This document shows positions 7,842 through 16,083 of a DNA stretch of 32,761 bases, piece by piece. Numbering within the stretch: position 1 is the stretch's first letter; the number at the start of each line of letters is the position of its first letter. The stretch comes from Pseudonocardiaceae bacterium. Its GTDB lineage: Bacteria; Actinomycetota; Actinomycetes; Mycobacteriales; Pseudonocardiaceae. A model generated the notes under the pieces. It was not told the origin of the DNA, did not search any database, and worked only from the letters and a program-made list of their open reading frames with translations. The DNA is taken from positions 1 through 32,761 of the forward strand of contig WHTH01000044.1 of NCBI GenBank assembly GCA_009377865.1, in the 5' to 3' direction. A program made the translations under genes and the position numbers.

Positions 7842-9068
7842 TTAGTTGAGGCCGAACCGGTTACGCAGCGAGTCCAGCTCCCACACCCGGCGCCGAGCAC
7901 GGCGGTGCAGGATGCCGACCAAGTCTCGGGCGATCGGATCGGGACGGACGTACTGCGGAGCCAGCCGATCGGCGGCGTCGAGGTGCCGGATGGCCTCGGC
8001 GTCACGGGCGCCCTCAGCCTGGACGTAGGCGCGCGCGAGGTCGAAGTGCAGCGCACCCCCACGCACGGCGGAGTCGAAGGTGTCGAGTAGTCGGGGTACG
8101 AGGGCGTCGACCCGCTCTGCGGCAGTCGGGCCGCGTTGGGACTCCACGGCGACGTTGAGCCCCCAGGTTGTGACGTTGGTCGGGCCGAAGTGCTGCAACA
8201 GCACGTTGCGCTCGCCAGTGCGGCCCGCCAGCTCCTCAGCGAAGGCGAGGTGGTCCTCGGCACGGGCGGCCCGTTGCTGGCGGGCGTGTTGCAGGGCTGC
8301 GGTCAGGTGCATCATCCCGGCAGCCTGCGCAGGTCCGGTGTCAGCGGCGGACGGGTCGGGTGTGATCTCTGCGAGCGCGTCATCGAGCACGGTCGTGACG
8401 CGGTGTCGGGCACCGATCCATGCCAGCCCTAGGGATCGGTGCATGGTGAGCAATCCCGTCCGGGTGGGGTCGCCCAGCCGAATAGCGGCATCAGCACCAC
8501 GGCGCGCGGTCTCGACGGCCAAGTCGGCGTAGCCGAAGTGGCGTGCGACGGATGCACCGACCAAGCACGCCTCGGCCAGCGCGCCCAGCGCCATGCGGCG
8601 GGTATCGCTGTCGCCGGTTACCGCATGGACGTGCAGCTCGGCGAGCACCGCGCCCAAGCCACGCCCAGCCAGCGAGAACCGGGCAGCGTCGAGGTGTCCG
8701 TTGGCCTGGAGTGCCAGCCGAGCCAACTCGGCAACAGGGCGTGCGGGTACGTCGTCGGACACGTCGGTCAACGTCGAGTCATGTATCGCGATGCTGATCG
8801 CTGGCAGGCAGGCCAGCGCGTCGGCGGTGTCGCGGTCGGGCGCGAGGTAGGGCTGGCCGGTCAGGTCGGCCACAGCGCAGCCCAGCGCCCCGGCGAGGTC
8901 CTCCAGCAGCCCGCGACGCTCGAACCTGCGGTGCCCACGTTCGAGGAATGACAGGTACCCCTTGCTGATCCCGGCGAGCCCGGCAGCCACCTCCACGGAC
9001 AGCCCACGGCGGCGCCGAATCGTGCGCGCCCGCTGGCCGATGGTGGAGCTGTCGTCGGTGGTGCCCAC
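7842..9068 (-). CDS. XRE-type helix-turn-helix regulator with TPR-like C-terminus
   Basis: A 408-residue regulator. The N-terminal helix-turn-helix (about residues 10-68: IGQRARTIRRRRGLSVEV, then GISKGYLSFLERG) is followed by a long alanine-rich helical domain (about 80-400) of the TPR-like kind seen in large XRE proteins of actinobacterial mobile elements. The frame stays open upstream to 9203, but the best start is GTG 9068 (VGTTDDSS), which leaves only a short tail before the HTH. Upstream at 9116-9142 are two GTGCGAC copies 20 bases apart, a possible self-operator. It probably controlled the island; whether it still does anything is unknown. Confidence 0.82.
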   Translation of the reverse strand: MGTTDDSSTIGQRARTIRRRRGLSVEVAAGLAGISKGYLSFLERGHRRFERRGLLEDLAGALGCAVADLTGQPYLAPDRDTADALACLPAISIAIHDSTLTDVSDDVPARPVAELARLALQANGHLDAARFSLAGRGLGAVLAELHVHAVTGDSDTRRMALGALAEACLVGASVARHFGYADLAVETARRGADAAIRLGDPTRTGLLTMHRSLGLAWIGARHRVTTVLDDALAEITPDPSAADTGPAQAAGMMHLTAALQHARQQRAARAEDHLAFAEELAGRTGERNVLLQHFGPTNVTTWGLNVAVESQRGPTAAERVDALVPRLLDTFDSAVRGGALHFDLARAYVQAEGARDAEAIRHLDAADRLAPQYVRPDPIARDLVGILHRRARRRVWELDSLRNRFGLN

Positions 9069-9258
9069 GGGGCTACCCCTCCGATCGGTTGCATGTGACA
9101 CGGGATGGTAGCGACGTGCGACGGTATGCGTCGTGGTGCGACTACCGGGCCGGGGGGCGCGCTCGCCAGCCGGGGCGAAGGAGGCACACCCCTGCTCCCA
9201 CAACCGCCCCCGGCCCGGACCTACGCGGCAGCCAGCCCCACGGCGGACCCCCTACGGC

Positions 9259-9414
9259 CCCGGACACAGTGGCCAGTCCCTCGAAGTTCTCCCCGAGGCC
9301 GTCGCCCGACAGGATCTGATCTTCCAGCGCCGCCTCCAGGCCGGGCCGCAGCTCAGCGTCCAAAAAGGACTGCAACATCTCCGCGTCGGCGAGATCCTGC
9401 CGGGACACCTGGCG
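9259..9414 (-). pseudogene. Fragment of HK97-type phage major capsid gene
   Basis: About 52 residues in one minus-strand frame read VSRQDLADAEMLQSFLDAEL, then LEAALEDQILSGDGLGENFEGL. This resembles the stretch of HK97-fold major capsid proteins where a conserved SRxLxDxxxLxSxID segment precedes EDQxLxGxGxGExLxGL. Nothing capsid-like lies on either side: downstream (below 9259) the frame becomes low-complexity, and upstream it runs into the cupin gene on the opposite strand. Identification rests on remembered family patterns. Confidence 0.55.
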
Positions 9415-9694
9415 CTCCGATGTCACCGTCGACCCCCCGGGCTACCAGGGGTCCCGCGCCACCGCGACCGGCATCTACTACCTGCTGGGGCCCGGCGAGG
9501 AATCCGGCTGGCACCGCGTCGCCAGCGACGAGCTGTGGCTCTGGCATCGCGGCGGGCCGCTGCTGCTGGCGTTCGGTGGTGACGCCGAGGCGCCGGACGA
9601 CGTCGTGCAGCACGCGCTCGGTGCCGACGTCGAGCGCGGCCAGCTGCCACAGCTGGTAGCTACTCGGCGAGCGCGCCACGCAACCGCACTATGA
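9401..9694 (+). pseudogene. Cupin (DUF985-like) gene, both ends lost
   Basis: The plus strand carries, without a start codon, RDTWRSDVTVDPPGY, then IYYLLGPGEESGWHRV, SDELWLWHRGGPLLL and ADVERGQLPQLV, which match the middle of small DUF985/cupin_5 proteins (the His/Glu metal-binding region is SGWHRVASDE). The usual N-terminal segment is replaced by the capsid fragment of the mobile island. The C-terminal segment is lost where the DUF309 gene ends (9660). The frame runs on to a stop at 9692-9694. A core fragment of an originally 140-160 residue gene remains. Confidence 0.68.
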
Positions 9695-10160
9695 GGTCAT
9701 CGGCGGACAGGCCGTCGAGGCCGTCGCGTTCGATGCGCTCGGCGAGCGTGACAGCGTGCTGCACCAGCCCCGCCAGATCCAGCCCGTGCGGCGGATCCGT
9801 AGCCCTGGTCCCGATCCGCTCGGCGCCCCGCCGCAGCAGCGCGGCCGCCCCCGTGGCATTGCCGCGTTGCGCGTGGGTGAGCCCGACCGCGAGTTGCGCG
9901 AGGCCCTGCCACATGTCCCGTTCCGGGGCCGAGCTCGCCTTCCAGGCCGCCTCGAGCACCTCGTGCGCGTGGAAGGGGTAGCCGGTGTCGAGCAGCTGCT
10001 GCGCCTCGCGCAGCGCCTCCCGGGGTTCGGGTGCCGCGTCGTCCTCGGGCGGCTGCTCGAGCCCCTCGGCGCCGCGCGGCAACGGCCGTCCCGCCGAGTC
10101 CCTGGGACGGGCGTTGCGGGGTCGTCCTTGCGGGTCCCGGTCCCGTTTGCTGGTCGCCAC
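9660..10160 (-). CDS. DUF309 domain-containing protein
   Basis: A 166-residue soluble protein with a charged, disordered N-terminal half (about 1-65, rich in Arg, Pro and Glu) and a C-terminal DUF309 helical domain. The family signature is clear: YPFHAHEVLEAAWK followed by ERDMWQGLAQLAVGLTHAQRGN. DUF309 proteins are small helical proteins of unknown function. The open frame extends further upstream, but GTG 10160 is preceded by GAAGGTGG at a good distance and is chosen as the start. The 3' end cuts the relic cupin gene. Confidence 0.88.
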   Translation of the reverse strand: MATSKRDRDPQGRPRNARPRDSAGRPLPRGAEGLEQPPEDDAAPEPREALREAQQLLDTGYPFHAHEVLEAAWKASSAPERDMWQGLAQLAVGLTHAQRGNATGAAALLRRGAERIGTRATDPPHGLDLAGLVQHAVTLAERIERDGLDGLSADDLIVRLRGALAE

Positions 10161-10489
10161 ACCGCCACCTTCCCACTGCTGTTGTGCCACCGCAGTTCGT
10201 ACTCCTGGTCCGAACTGCGTCCAGCGTGTGAAACCCGGCCGTCCAGCGCGCACTGCTCGCGCCGCGGGAGCGCCACGCCACGTGTGCGCTTGTTGACAAG
10301 GCGTTTACACGACGGACATGTTCAGGTAAACGCCCGTGCGAGAATGGTGGTCCAATGTACGTGACGGGTGCCGGACCGGATCGTAGGTCCGCGCCGTGGG
10401 CTGCTTGGTGATGGCGCAATGGTCGTAGCCGGTGACGGTAATGCGCGGCCGAAACGGTTGGCCGCACCAGCACCAGCTACGACCTGGCG
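10161..10489. other. Gene-free stretch with an inverted repeat
   Basis: No convincing gene. It holds the inverted repeat GGCGTTTAC (10300-10308) / GTAAACGCC (10326-10334), preceded by TTGACA at 10293-10298, which could be a -35 box. The right end (10442-10489) carries DUF742-like coding without a start codon. Confidence 0.5.
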
Positions 10490-10765
10490 GTGGAGTCACT
10501 GCTCTCGACGTCTGAGCGCGGAGTCCGGCTGGCCGCCGAGTCGTCGAGGTTCGAGCACCGCGTCGTCGCCGACCTGCGCGGCCGGCCGCAGTCGGTGGCC
10601 GAGGTCGCCGCGCTGCTGTCCATCCCGCTCGGCGTGGCCCGGGTACTGCTGAGCGACATGGCCGCGCTGGGAATCGTCACGGTGCACGCGACGGCCGGCG
10701 CGGCCAACGGCCAGCCGGACCTGGCGCTGATGGAGCGGGTGCTCAGCGGCCTGCGTCAGATCTAG
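10490..10765 (+). CDS. DUF742 family protein, orphan and probably 5'-shortened
   Basis: A 91-residue protein with the DUF742 winged-helix core: RPQSVAEVAALLSIPLGVAR, VLLSDMAALGIVTVHA and the closing PDLALMERVLSGLRQ. DUF742 proteins normally sit in four-gene operons with a sensor kinase, a roadblock protein and a small GTPase (the cvn/conservon type in streptomycetes); none of these is here. In-frame sequence upstream (GRTSTSYDLA, 10460-10489) still looks like DUF742, but the usual N-terminus is lost at an in-frame TAA (10439-10441). The start given is the first usable GTG. It may be a decaying leftover of a conservon. Confidence 0.7.
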   Translation: MESLLSTSERGVRLAAESSRFEHRVVADLRGRPQSVAEVAALLSIPLGVARVLLSDMAALGIVTVHATAGAANGQPDLALMERVLSGLRQI

Positions 10766-10790
10766 CCGCGCGGCTCGACGACACCCCGTC

Positions 10791-12059
10791 CTACCGCGTC
10801 GAGAACTCGTAGGCGCTTTCCGCGTGCTCGGTCTCGTCGATGCCGGTCATCTCGTCCTCCTCGTCAGCACGGAAGCCGACCAGCACCTTCACCAGCAACG
10901 CGATGACCAGCGAGAGCACGAAGGAATAGACCAGCACGGCCGCCGAGGCGATCCCCTGGGCACCCAGCTGGGCCAGACCGCCCCCGTAGAAGAGACCCTC
11001 CGCGTCCGGGTCGCCGGTGACGGTCTCGGTGGCGAACAGCCCGACCAGCAGCGTTCCGATGAGACCACCGACGAGATGGATGCCGACCACGTCGAGCGAG
11101 TCGTCCAGGCCCAGCCGGAACTTCATGCCCACAGCCAGCGCGCACACCGCGCCCGCGGTCGCGCCGATCGCCAGCGCACCCAGCGGTGTCACCGAGCCGC
11201 AGGCCGGGGTGACCGCGACGAGTCCCGCCACGACGCCCGAGGCCGCTCCCAACGTGGTCGGCATGCCGTCGCTGACCCGCTCCACCAGCAGCCAGCTGAG
11301 CATCGCGGCGCAGGTGGCGGCCAGCGTGTTCACGAATGCGGTGGCGGCGAGGTTGTCCGCGGCCACCGCCGACCCGGCGTTGAAGCCGAACCACCCGAAC
11401 CACAGCAGCGCGGCTCCCAGCACCACGAACGGCAGGTTGTGCGGGCGCATCGCGTCGCCAGGCCACCCATGCCGCCTGCCGAGTACCAGCGCCAGCGCGA
11501 GTGCCGCGGCGCCCGCGTTGATGTGCACGGCGGTGCCGCCCGCGAAGTCCAGCGCGCCGAGGTCGTTGGCGATCCAGCCACCCGACACGGTGCCGTCGTC
11601 GCTGTCGAACGCGAACACCCAGTGCGCCACCGGGAAGTAGACCAGGGTCGCCCAGAGCCCGGCGAACAGCAGCCAGGGCCCGAAGCGGGTCCGGTCTGCG
11701 ATCGCTCCGGAGACCAGCGCCACCGTGAGGATCGCGAACATCGCTTGGAACGCGACGAACGCGAGGTCGGGCAGCGCGGCGGGATCGTCAGGGGCGCCCA
11801 GCAGGGCTTCCAGCCCCAGATACTCGACAGGGTTGCCCAGCAGGCCGCCGCCGATGTCGTTGCCGAAGGCGATCGAGTAGCCGTAGAGCACCCACAACAC
11901 CCCGACCACGCCGATGGTGCCCAGGCTCATCATCATCATGTTGAGCACGCTCTTGGCGCGGACCATGCCCCCGTAGAAGAACGCCAGGCCAGGAGTCATC
12001 AGCAACACCAAGGCTGCACTGGTCAGTACCCAGGCGGTGCCACCGGTGTCCACGTCCAT
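10791..12059 (-). CDS. amt: Ammonium transporter (Amt family)
   Basis: A 422-residue integral membrane channel for ammonium, with about eleven membrane helices. Family features include the N-terminal TPGLAFFYGGMVRAKSVLN, the signature DFAGGTAVHINAGAAALALA with the first pore histidine, and HLVGGLIGTLL with the second. The cytoplasmic tail (EEDEMTGIDETEHAESAYEF) resembles Amt tails that touch GlnK. Ribosome binding site GAGGAGG lies just upstream of ATG 12059. No glnK or glnD follows, unlike the usual amt-glnK-glnD operon; instead the convergent DUF742 gene ends 25 bases away. Confidence 0.96.
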   Translation of the reverse strand: MDVDTGGTAWVLTSAALVLLMTPGLAFFYGGMVRAKSVLNMMMMSLGTIGVVGVLWVLYGYSIAFGNDIGGGLLGNPVEYLGLEALLGAPDDPAALPDLAFVAFQAMFAILTVALVSGAIADRTRFGPWLLFAGLWATLVYFPVAHWVFAFDSDDGTVSGGWIANDLGALDFAGGTAVHINAGAAALALALVLGRRHGWPGDAMRPHNLPFVVLGAALLWFGWFGFNAGSAVAADNLAATAFVNTLAATCAAMLSWLLVERVSDGMPTTLGAASGVVAGLVAVTPACGSVTPLGALAIGATAGAVCALAVGMKFRLGLDDSLDVVGIHLVGGLIGTLLVGLFATETVTGDPDAEGLFYGGGLAQLGAQGIASAAVLVYSFVLSLVIALLVKVLVGFRADEEDEMTGIDETEHAESAYEFSTR

Positions 12060-12207
12060 CGATCCTCCTCGGCTGCACGGTTCGGTTCATGCGTGCGAGA
12101 AGGGTCGAGAGCGACTGTTGCGGCAAGCACACCGGCGTGTTTCGGGTGGATGAACTCGGGGCGCGTCAGGTTACGCGCGTGACTCCCGCCCGGGGCCCGG
12201 ACATGCG

Positions 12208-12242
12208 AGAGGGCCCCTGACCGTGCGGGTCAGTGGCCCTCT
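12208..12242 (-). terminator. Hairpin terminator after the initiator tRNA
   Basis: AGAGGGCCCCTGACC (12208-12222) pairs with GGGTCAGTGGCCCTCT (12227-12242) with one small internal bulge and a 4-base loop. It begins 6 bases after the CCA end of the tRNA on the minus strand. It lacks a U-tract, which is normal for actinobacterial intrinsic terminators. The rest of the gap to amt (12060-12207) shows no gene. Confidence 0.72.
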
Positions 12243-12247
12243 GGCGG

Positions 12248-12324
12248 TGGTAGCGGGGGAGGGATTCGAACCCTCGACCTCTGGGTTATGAGCCCAGCGA
12301 GCTACCGAGCTGCTCCACCCCGCG
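12248..12324 (-). tRNA. Initiator tRNA-Met (anticodon CAT)
   Basis: A 77-base tRNA with the 3' CCA encoded in the gene (complement of 12248-12250). The minus strand starts CGCGGGGTGGAGCAG; the anticodon loop is CTCATAA within the stem CTGGG/CCCAG; and the T loop is GGTTCGAATCC. An unpaired first base (C1 opposite T72) and three G:C pairs at the bottom of the anticodon stem mark it as the initiator species. It is a stand-alone gene between UPF0182 and the ammonium transporter. Confidence 0.96.
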
Positions 12325-12403
12325 TTGACGTGGACAAGATTACTCGGCTGCCGGCGCTGCCTGCAAATCGTGTGGTCAGCGGTTCACAGGCAGCTCCGTG
12401 GCC

Positions 12404-15331
12404 TCACCCGCCGTCGCCACCACCGCCGTTGCTGTTCGCGGCTTGCGCCTCCTGGTAGCGCTGGACCGCGGCGTCGAGATCCGCGAGAGCCTGACCCTGT
12501 GCCGCGAACTCGCCAGCGGACTGCGCCTGGCGCAACTGCTCCAGCGCGGTGTTGATGTCGCCGACGGCCTGGCTCATCTCCGGGCTCGCATCCGTGCCCG
12601 GCCCGGGACCCCCGGGCGACGGGGTCTCCGCCTGGTCGTCCGCTTGCTGCTCGTCTTGCTGGTCCTCCGGCGAGGGCGCCGCCGCTCCAGCGCCCGGCAG
12701 CACCTCGTCGAGCGCCTCAGCCAGTGTCGGGGCGTACCCGAGGCGGTCGCCGTAGAACACCAGCACGCGGTTGAGCTGCGGGAACGACAACTCCTGGTCC
12801 GCCCGCTCGACGTAGATCGGCTCCACGTAGAGCAGCCCTCCGTTGGCGATCGGCAATGTCAGCAGGTTGCCCTGCAGCACGTCGGTCTGGCTCTGCCGCA
12901 GCAGGTTCAGCTCCTGGCTGACCTCAGCAGACGAGTCGAAACGGGTCTGGACCTGCTGCGGGCCCAGCGTCTGCGAGTCGGTCGGCAGCTCCAGCACCCG
13001 GATGTCGCCGTAGGTTTCCGGCTCGGAACTCACCGACACGTAGGCCGACAGGAACTGCCGTCGCAGGCTGACCAGCGGGCTGGTCAGCTGGAACTGCGCG
13101 GGCCCGAGGCGATCAGGAGGGCCGGCGAGGATGTAGAAGGGCGGCTGGTCGATGGTGCCGGTCTCGGTGGGGTCGCTCGGCACGTCCCAGAAGTTGTTCT
13201 GGCTGAAGAACACGCCCGGGTCGTCGACGTGGTAGCGGGTCAGCATCTGCCGCTGCACCTTGAACAGATCCTCCGGGTACCGGAAGTGTGCCCGCAGCGA
13301 GTCACTGATCTCGCTGGGAGGCTCGACCGTCCCCGGGAACACGTTCATCCATGCCTTGAGCACCGGGTCGTTGCGGTCGACCTGGTAGAGCGTCACCGTC
13401 CCGTCATAGGCGTCGACGGTGGCCTTGACCGAGTTGCGGATGTAGCTGACCTCCTCGGAGGGCAGCCGCTGCACCCCCGTCAGGGTGTCCTGGGTGGCCT
13501 CGTCCAGCTGGGTCCGCTTTGCGTAGGGGTAGTTCTCCAGCGTGGTGTAACCGTCGATGATCCACTTGATCCGGCCGTCGACCACCGCGGGGTAGGGATC
13601 CCCGTCCGGGGTCAGCCACGGCGCAACCTTCTCGATCCGCTCCCGCGGATCCTGATTGTAGATGATCTTCGATTCGGAGCCGATCGCCTGGTTGAACAGC
13701 AGGTTGCGCTCACCGTAGTACGCGGCGAAGACCAGCCGATGCAACAGGTCGCCCATCGGCACACCACCGGAACCCTGATAGCTGTGGTTCTGCCCGTCGC
13801 TGTCGTATTCCCGCGGCGGCTCTCCCGGCTCACCGCCGACCACCACATAGTTGTCGATCAGTTCGCCGAAGTAGACCCGCGGCTGCTCGACCGGGACGTC
13901 ACCCTGCTGGGTCGTATCGCTGACGGTGAACAGCGGGTAGCCACCGTCACCGCTGCTGGGGTCCTGCAGCGCGGAGTCGACCTGGTTGGCCGGCGCGGCG
14001 ACGAAACCGTTGCCGTGGGTGTAGCGCAGGTGCTGGTTGATCCAGGTGCGCTGGTTCTCGGCCAGTGACGTGGTCTCCATCTCACGCAGCGCCACGACGT
14101 AGTCCTGCAACTCGCCGTCGACGCGGTAGCGGTCGATGTCGAGCTTGTCCGGGAACCCGAAGAAGTTCTCCCGCTGCTGCAGCTGGGTGAACGTCTGCTC
14201 GAGGATGTTCGGGTCGAGCAGCCGGATGTTGGAGACGGTCGCGGTGTCGTCGCGCACCTCGTCCGCAGACGCCTCGCTGGTGTCGTAGGGCCCGATGTAT
14301 TCGATCTGCTCGTTGGTGATTCCGTAGGCCTGCCGGGTGGCCTCGATGTTGCGCGAGATCGGCACGGCCTCGCGCTCGTTGGCGTTGGGCGACACCGAGA
14401 ACTGCTGCAGCAGCGCCGGCCACGCCGCGCCGACGAGGATGCTCGACAGCACCAGCAGCACGGTCGCGATCGCGGGCAGCTGCAGGTTGCGCAGCACAGC
14501 TCCGGCGAAGAACGCGAGCGCACAGATCACGGCGATACTCATCAGGATGATCTTCGCCGGCATCACCGCGTTGAGGTCGGTGTAGGTCGCGCCGTTGAAC
14601 AGCGGAGCTTGGCGGTCGGAGAACAGCAGCGCGTAACGGTCCAGGAAGTAGTCGACCGCCTTGAGCAGCACGAAGCTGCCGGCGACCACGCCGAGCTGCA
14701 CCTTCGCCGGGCCGGATACCTGCCCGCCACGGCCGGCCAGCCGCACCCCACCGAAGATGTAGTGGGTGACCAGCGCACCGATGAACGACAGCACCACCGC
14801 CCCGAACGCCCAGGACAGCAGCAGCTGGTAGAAGGGCAGCTGGAAGGCGAAGAACCCGATGTCGTAGCCGAACACCGGATCCGAGACACCGAACGGGGTC
14901 GCGTTGAGGAACAGCTGCACGGTCTGCCAGTCGCCCATCGCCGACAGCCCCGCGATCAGCCCGATTGCCACCGGCACCCCGATACCGACCAGCCGTAGCC
15001 GCTGCACGATCGCGGTGCGGTAGGGCGCGATGGGGTCCTCGGGACCGACCACGGGCACGAAGACGGGCCGGGTCCGGTAGGCGATGACCAGGTTGAGCGC
15101 GAGCACCCCCCCGACGACCACACCCACCACGGCGAACTGGGCCAGCCGGGTCAGCAGCACGGTGGTGAATACGCCCCGGAAGCCCACCTCGCCGAACCAC
15201 AACCAGTTCACGTAGGTCCCGAGCAACTGGGAACCGGTGATGAGCAGAGCCAGCGCGACGACCCCGACTGCGATCAGGACCTGGCCGCGCCGGGACAGGG
15301 TTGGCACTCCGACGGGGGGCCGACTGGCCAC
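12404..15331 (-). CDS. UPF0182 family membrane protein
   Basis: A 975-residue protein of the UPF0182/COG1615 family, widespread in actinobacteria and of unknown biochemical role. The first third (about 1-330) has seven hydrophobic membrane segments, beginning with QVLIAVGVVALALLITG; the remainder is a large, probably extracellular domain. The C-terminal 110 residues are low-complexity, rich in Asp, Gln, Pro and Gly (SPEDQQDEQQADDQ) with a short helical piece and a GGGGDGG end. Length is typical. The start is GTG at 15331. It is divergent from the PPA1309-family gene, and the 181-base gap between them must hold both promoters. Confidence 0.95.
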   Translation of the reverse strand: MASRPPVGVPTLSRRGQVLIAVGVVALALLITGSQLLGTYVNWLWFGEVGFRGVFTTVLLTRLAQFAVVGVVVGGVLALNLVIAYRTRPVFVPVVGPEDPIAPYRTAIVQRLRLVGIGVPVAIGLIAGLSAMGDWQTVQLFLNATPFGVSDPVFGYDIGFFAFQLPFYQLLLSWAFGAVVLSFIGALVTHYIFGGVRLAGRGGQVSGPAKVQLGVVAGSFVLLKAVDYFLDRYALLFSDRQAPLFNGATYTDLNAVMPAKIILMSIAVICALAFFAGAVLRNLQLPAIATVLLVLSSILVGAAWPALLQQFSVSPNANEREAVPISRNIEATRQAYGITNEQIEYIGPYDTSEASADEVRDDTATVSNIRLLDPNILEQTFTQLQQRENFFGFPDKLDIDRYRVDGELQDYVVALREMETTSLAENQRTWINQHLRYTHGNGFVAAPANQVDSALQDPSSGDGGYPLFTVSDTTQQGDVPVEQPRVYFGELIDNYVVVGGEPGEPPREYDSDGQNHSYQGSGGVPMGDLLHRLVFAAYYGERNLLFNQAIGSESKIIYNQDPRERIEKVAPWLTPDGDPYPAVVDGRIKWIIDGYTTLENYPYAKRTQLDEATQDTLTGVQRLPSEEVSYIRNSVKATVDAYDGTVTLYQVDRNDPVLKAWMNVFPGTVEPPSEISDSLRAHFRYPEDLFKVQRQMLTRYHVDDPGVFFSQNNFWDVPSDPTETGTIDQPPFYILAGPPDRLGPAQFQLTSPLVSLRRQFLSAYVSVSSEPETYGDIRVLELPTDSQTLGPQQVQTRFDSSAEVSQELNLLRQSQTDVLQGNLLTLPIANGGLLYVEPIYVERADQELSFPQLNRVLVFYGDRLGYAPTLAEALDEVLPGAGAAAPSPEDQQDEQQADDQAETPSPGGPGPGTDASPEMSQAVGDINTALEQLRQAQSAGEFAAQGQALADLDAAVQRYQEAQAANSNGGGGDGG

Positions 15332-15512
15332 GGAACACGCTCCAGGATGACGGCGGTGCGGCGGGCCCCCCGGTCACGCCGGTTTGAACCCTGTGTGTCC
15401 AACTCTACGGCGGGCGTTCAGGTTCCGGTTGCGGGCATCGATTCCCGGCGCCACCGATTCTCGGCGCGACGGCTGCTCAGCGTTACGGCGCCGACGGTGA
15501 GACGATCCCGCT

Positions 15513-16079
15513 GTGAGCGACCCCGCCGATTCCCCCACGCCCGACAGCCAGCCACCGATCCCCGAGGATTCGCTTGCCCGAACGCTGCCCGGCACCGCCC
15601 GAGAGGTCGAGGAGTTCGTCGCAGCCGGCGGCTGGGACCAGTCTCCGCAGCTGTTCGCCCTGGTCCCCACCCGCACGTTGCTGGCCGACCAGCCCCAGCT
15701 CGCCGACCAGGTCGATACCGCATCGCCGCTGACACCGGTGGCCCAGGAGGCGCTGCCCGAGGGTGAGCTCGATACCGCCCTCGCGGGCATCGAATGGCCC
15801 GAGGCGGTGGCGGGATGCGCGCTCGCACAGGAGATCGTCGTGCTCCCCCCGGACGCCGAGGAAGGGCTGGGCAGGCTCCCGGACGACCCGGAGGAGGCCC
15901 GCCACGTCGTCGGTGAGCACCCGCAACGGCGGGAAGCCCGGCTCGTCGCCGCCGTGTTGCGTGAAGGTGTGGGGGCGTGCGTGATCCGGCTGCGCGCCGA
16001 GAACGGGGCTGACGAGGTCGTCGAGCATCCCGACCTCGCCCCGAACCTGCTGCGTGCCTTGCTGGCGACGATGGAGTAA
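15513..16079 (+). CDS. PPA1309 family protein
   Basis: A 188-residue soluble acidic protein. The body, from TAREVEEFVAAGGWDQSPQL through PTRTLLADQP to GIEWPEAVAGCALAQEIVVLPP and VGACVIRLR, matches what I remember of the actinobacterial PPA1309 family, whose function is unknown. Start GTG at 15513. It ends 4 bases before the convergent stop of the PDZ protease gene. The UPF0182-PPA1309-PDZ protease-DUF2342 neighbourhood recurs in related actinobacteria. Confidence 0.85.
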   Translation: MSDPADSPTPDSQPPIPEDSLARTLPGTAREVEEFVAAGGWDQSPQLFALVPTRTLLADQPQLADQVDTASPLTPVAQEALPEGELDTALAGIEWPEAVAGCALAQEIVVLPPDAEEGLGRLPDDPEEARHVVGEHPQRREARLVAAVLREGVGACVIRLRAENGADEVVEHPDLAPNLLRALLATME

Positions 16080-16083
16080 GGGG

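Larger units (their letters stand above)
6840..9412 (-). mobile_element. Decayed mobile island (phage or AICE remnant)
   Basis: Between an intact oxidoreductase and a broken cupin gene lies a block of genes of mobile-element type, all on the minus strand: a truncated HK97-type capsid gene, an XRE regulator, a 51-residue membrane protein and two small frameshifted genes, closed by a 15-bp terminator-like inverted repeat. No integrase, replication or packaging gene is left. The right edge is about 9400-9412, where capsid-like coding passes directly into cupin coding on the other strand. The left edge is not visible and is placed at the palindromic sites. A hybrid of phage and AICE parts is also possible. 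Confidence 0.6.

Noticed and set aside
10305-10499. Minus-strand ORF with CWCGQPF-like start
   Set aside because: Looks slightly zinc-finger-like but has no known pattern, covers the dyad at 10300-10334 and overlaps the DUF742-like coding on the other strand.
10824-12182. Plus-strand ORF of 452 codons
   Set aside because: Antisense shadow of the ammonium transporter, rich in His, Gln and Arg.
12248-12324. Initiator tRNA as attachment site of the integrated element
   Set aside because: It is intact, 7 kb from the integrase and surrounded by normal chromosomal genes.
12398-14068. Long plus-strand ORF of 556 codons
   Set aside because: Exact antisense of the UPF0182 gene; composition is Arg/Gln/His-rich as expected of a high-GC shadow frame.
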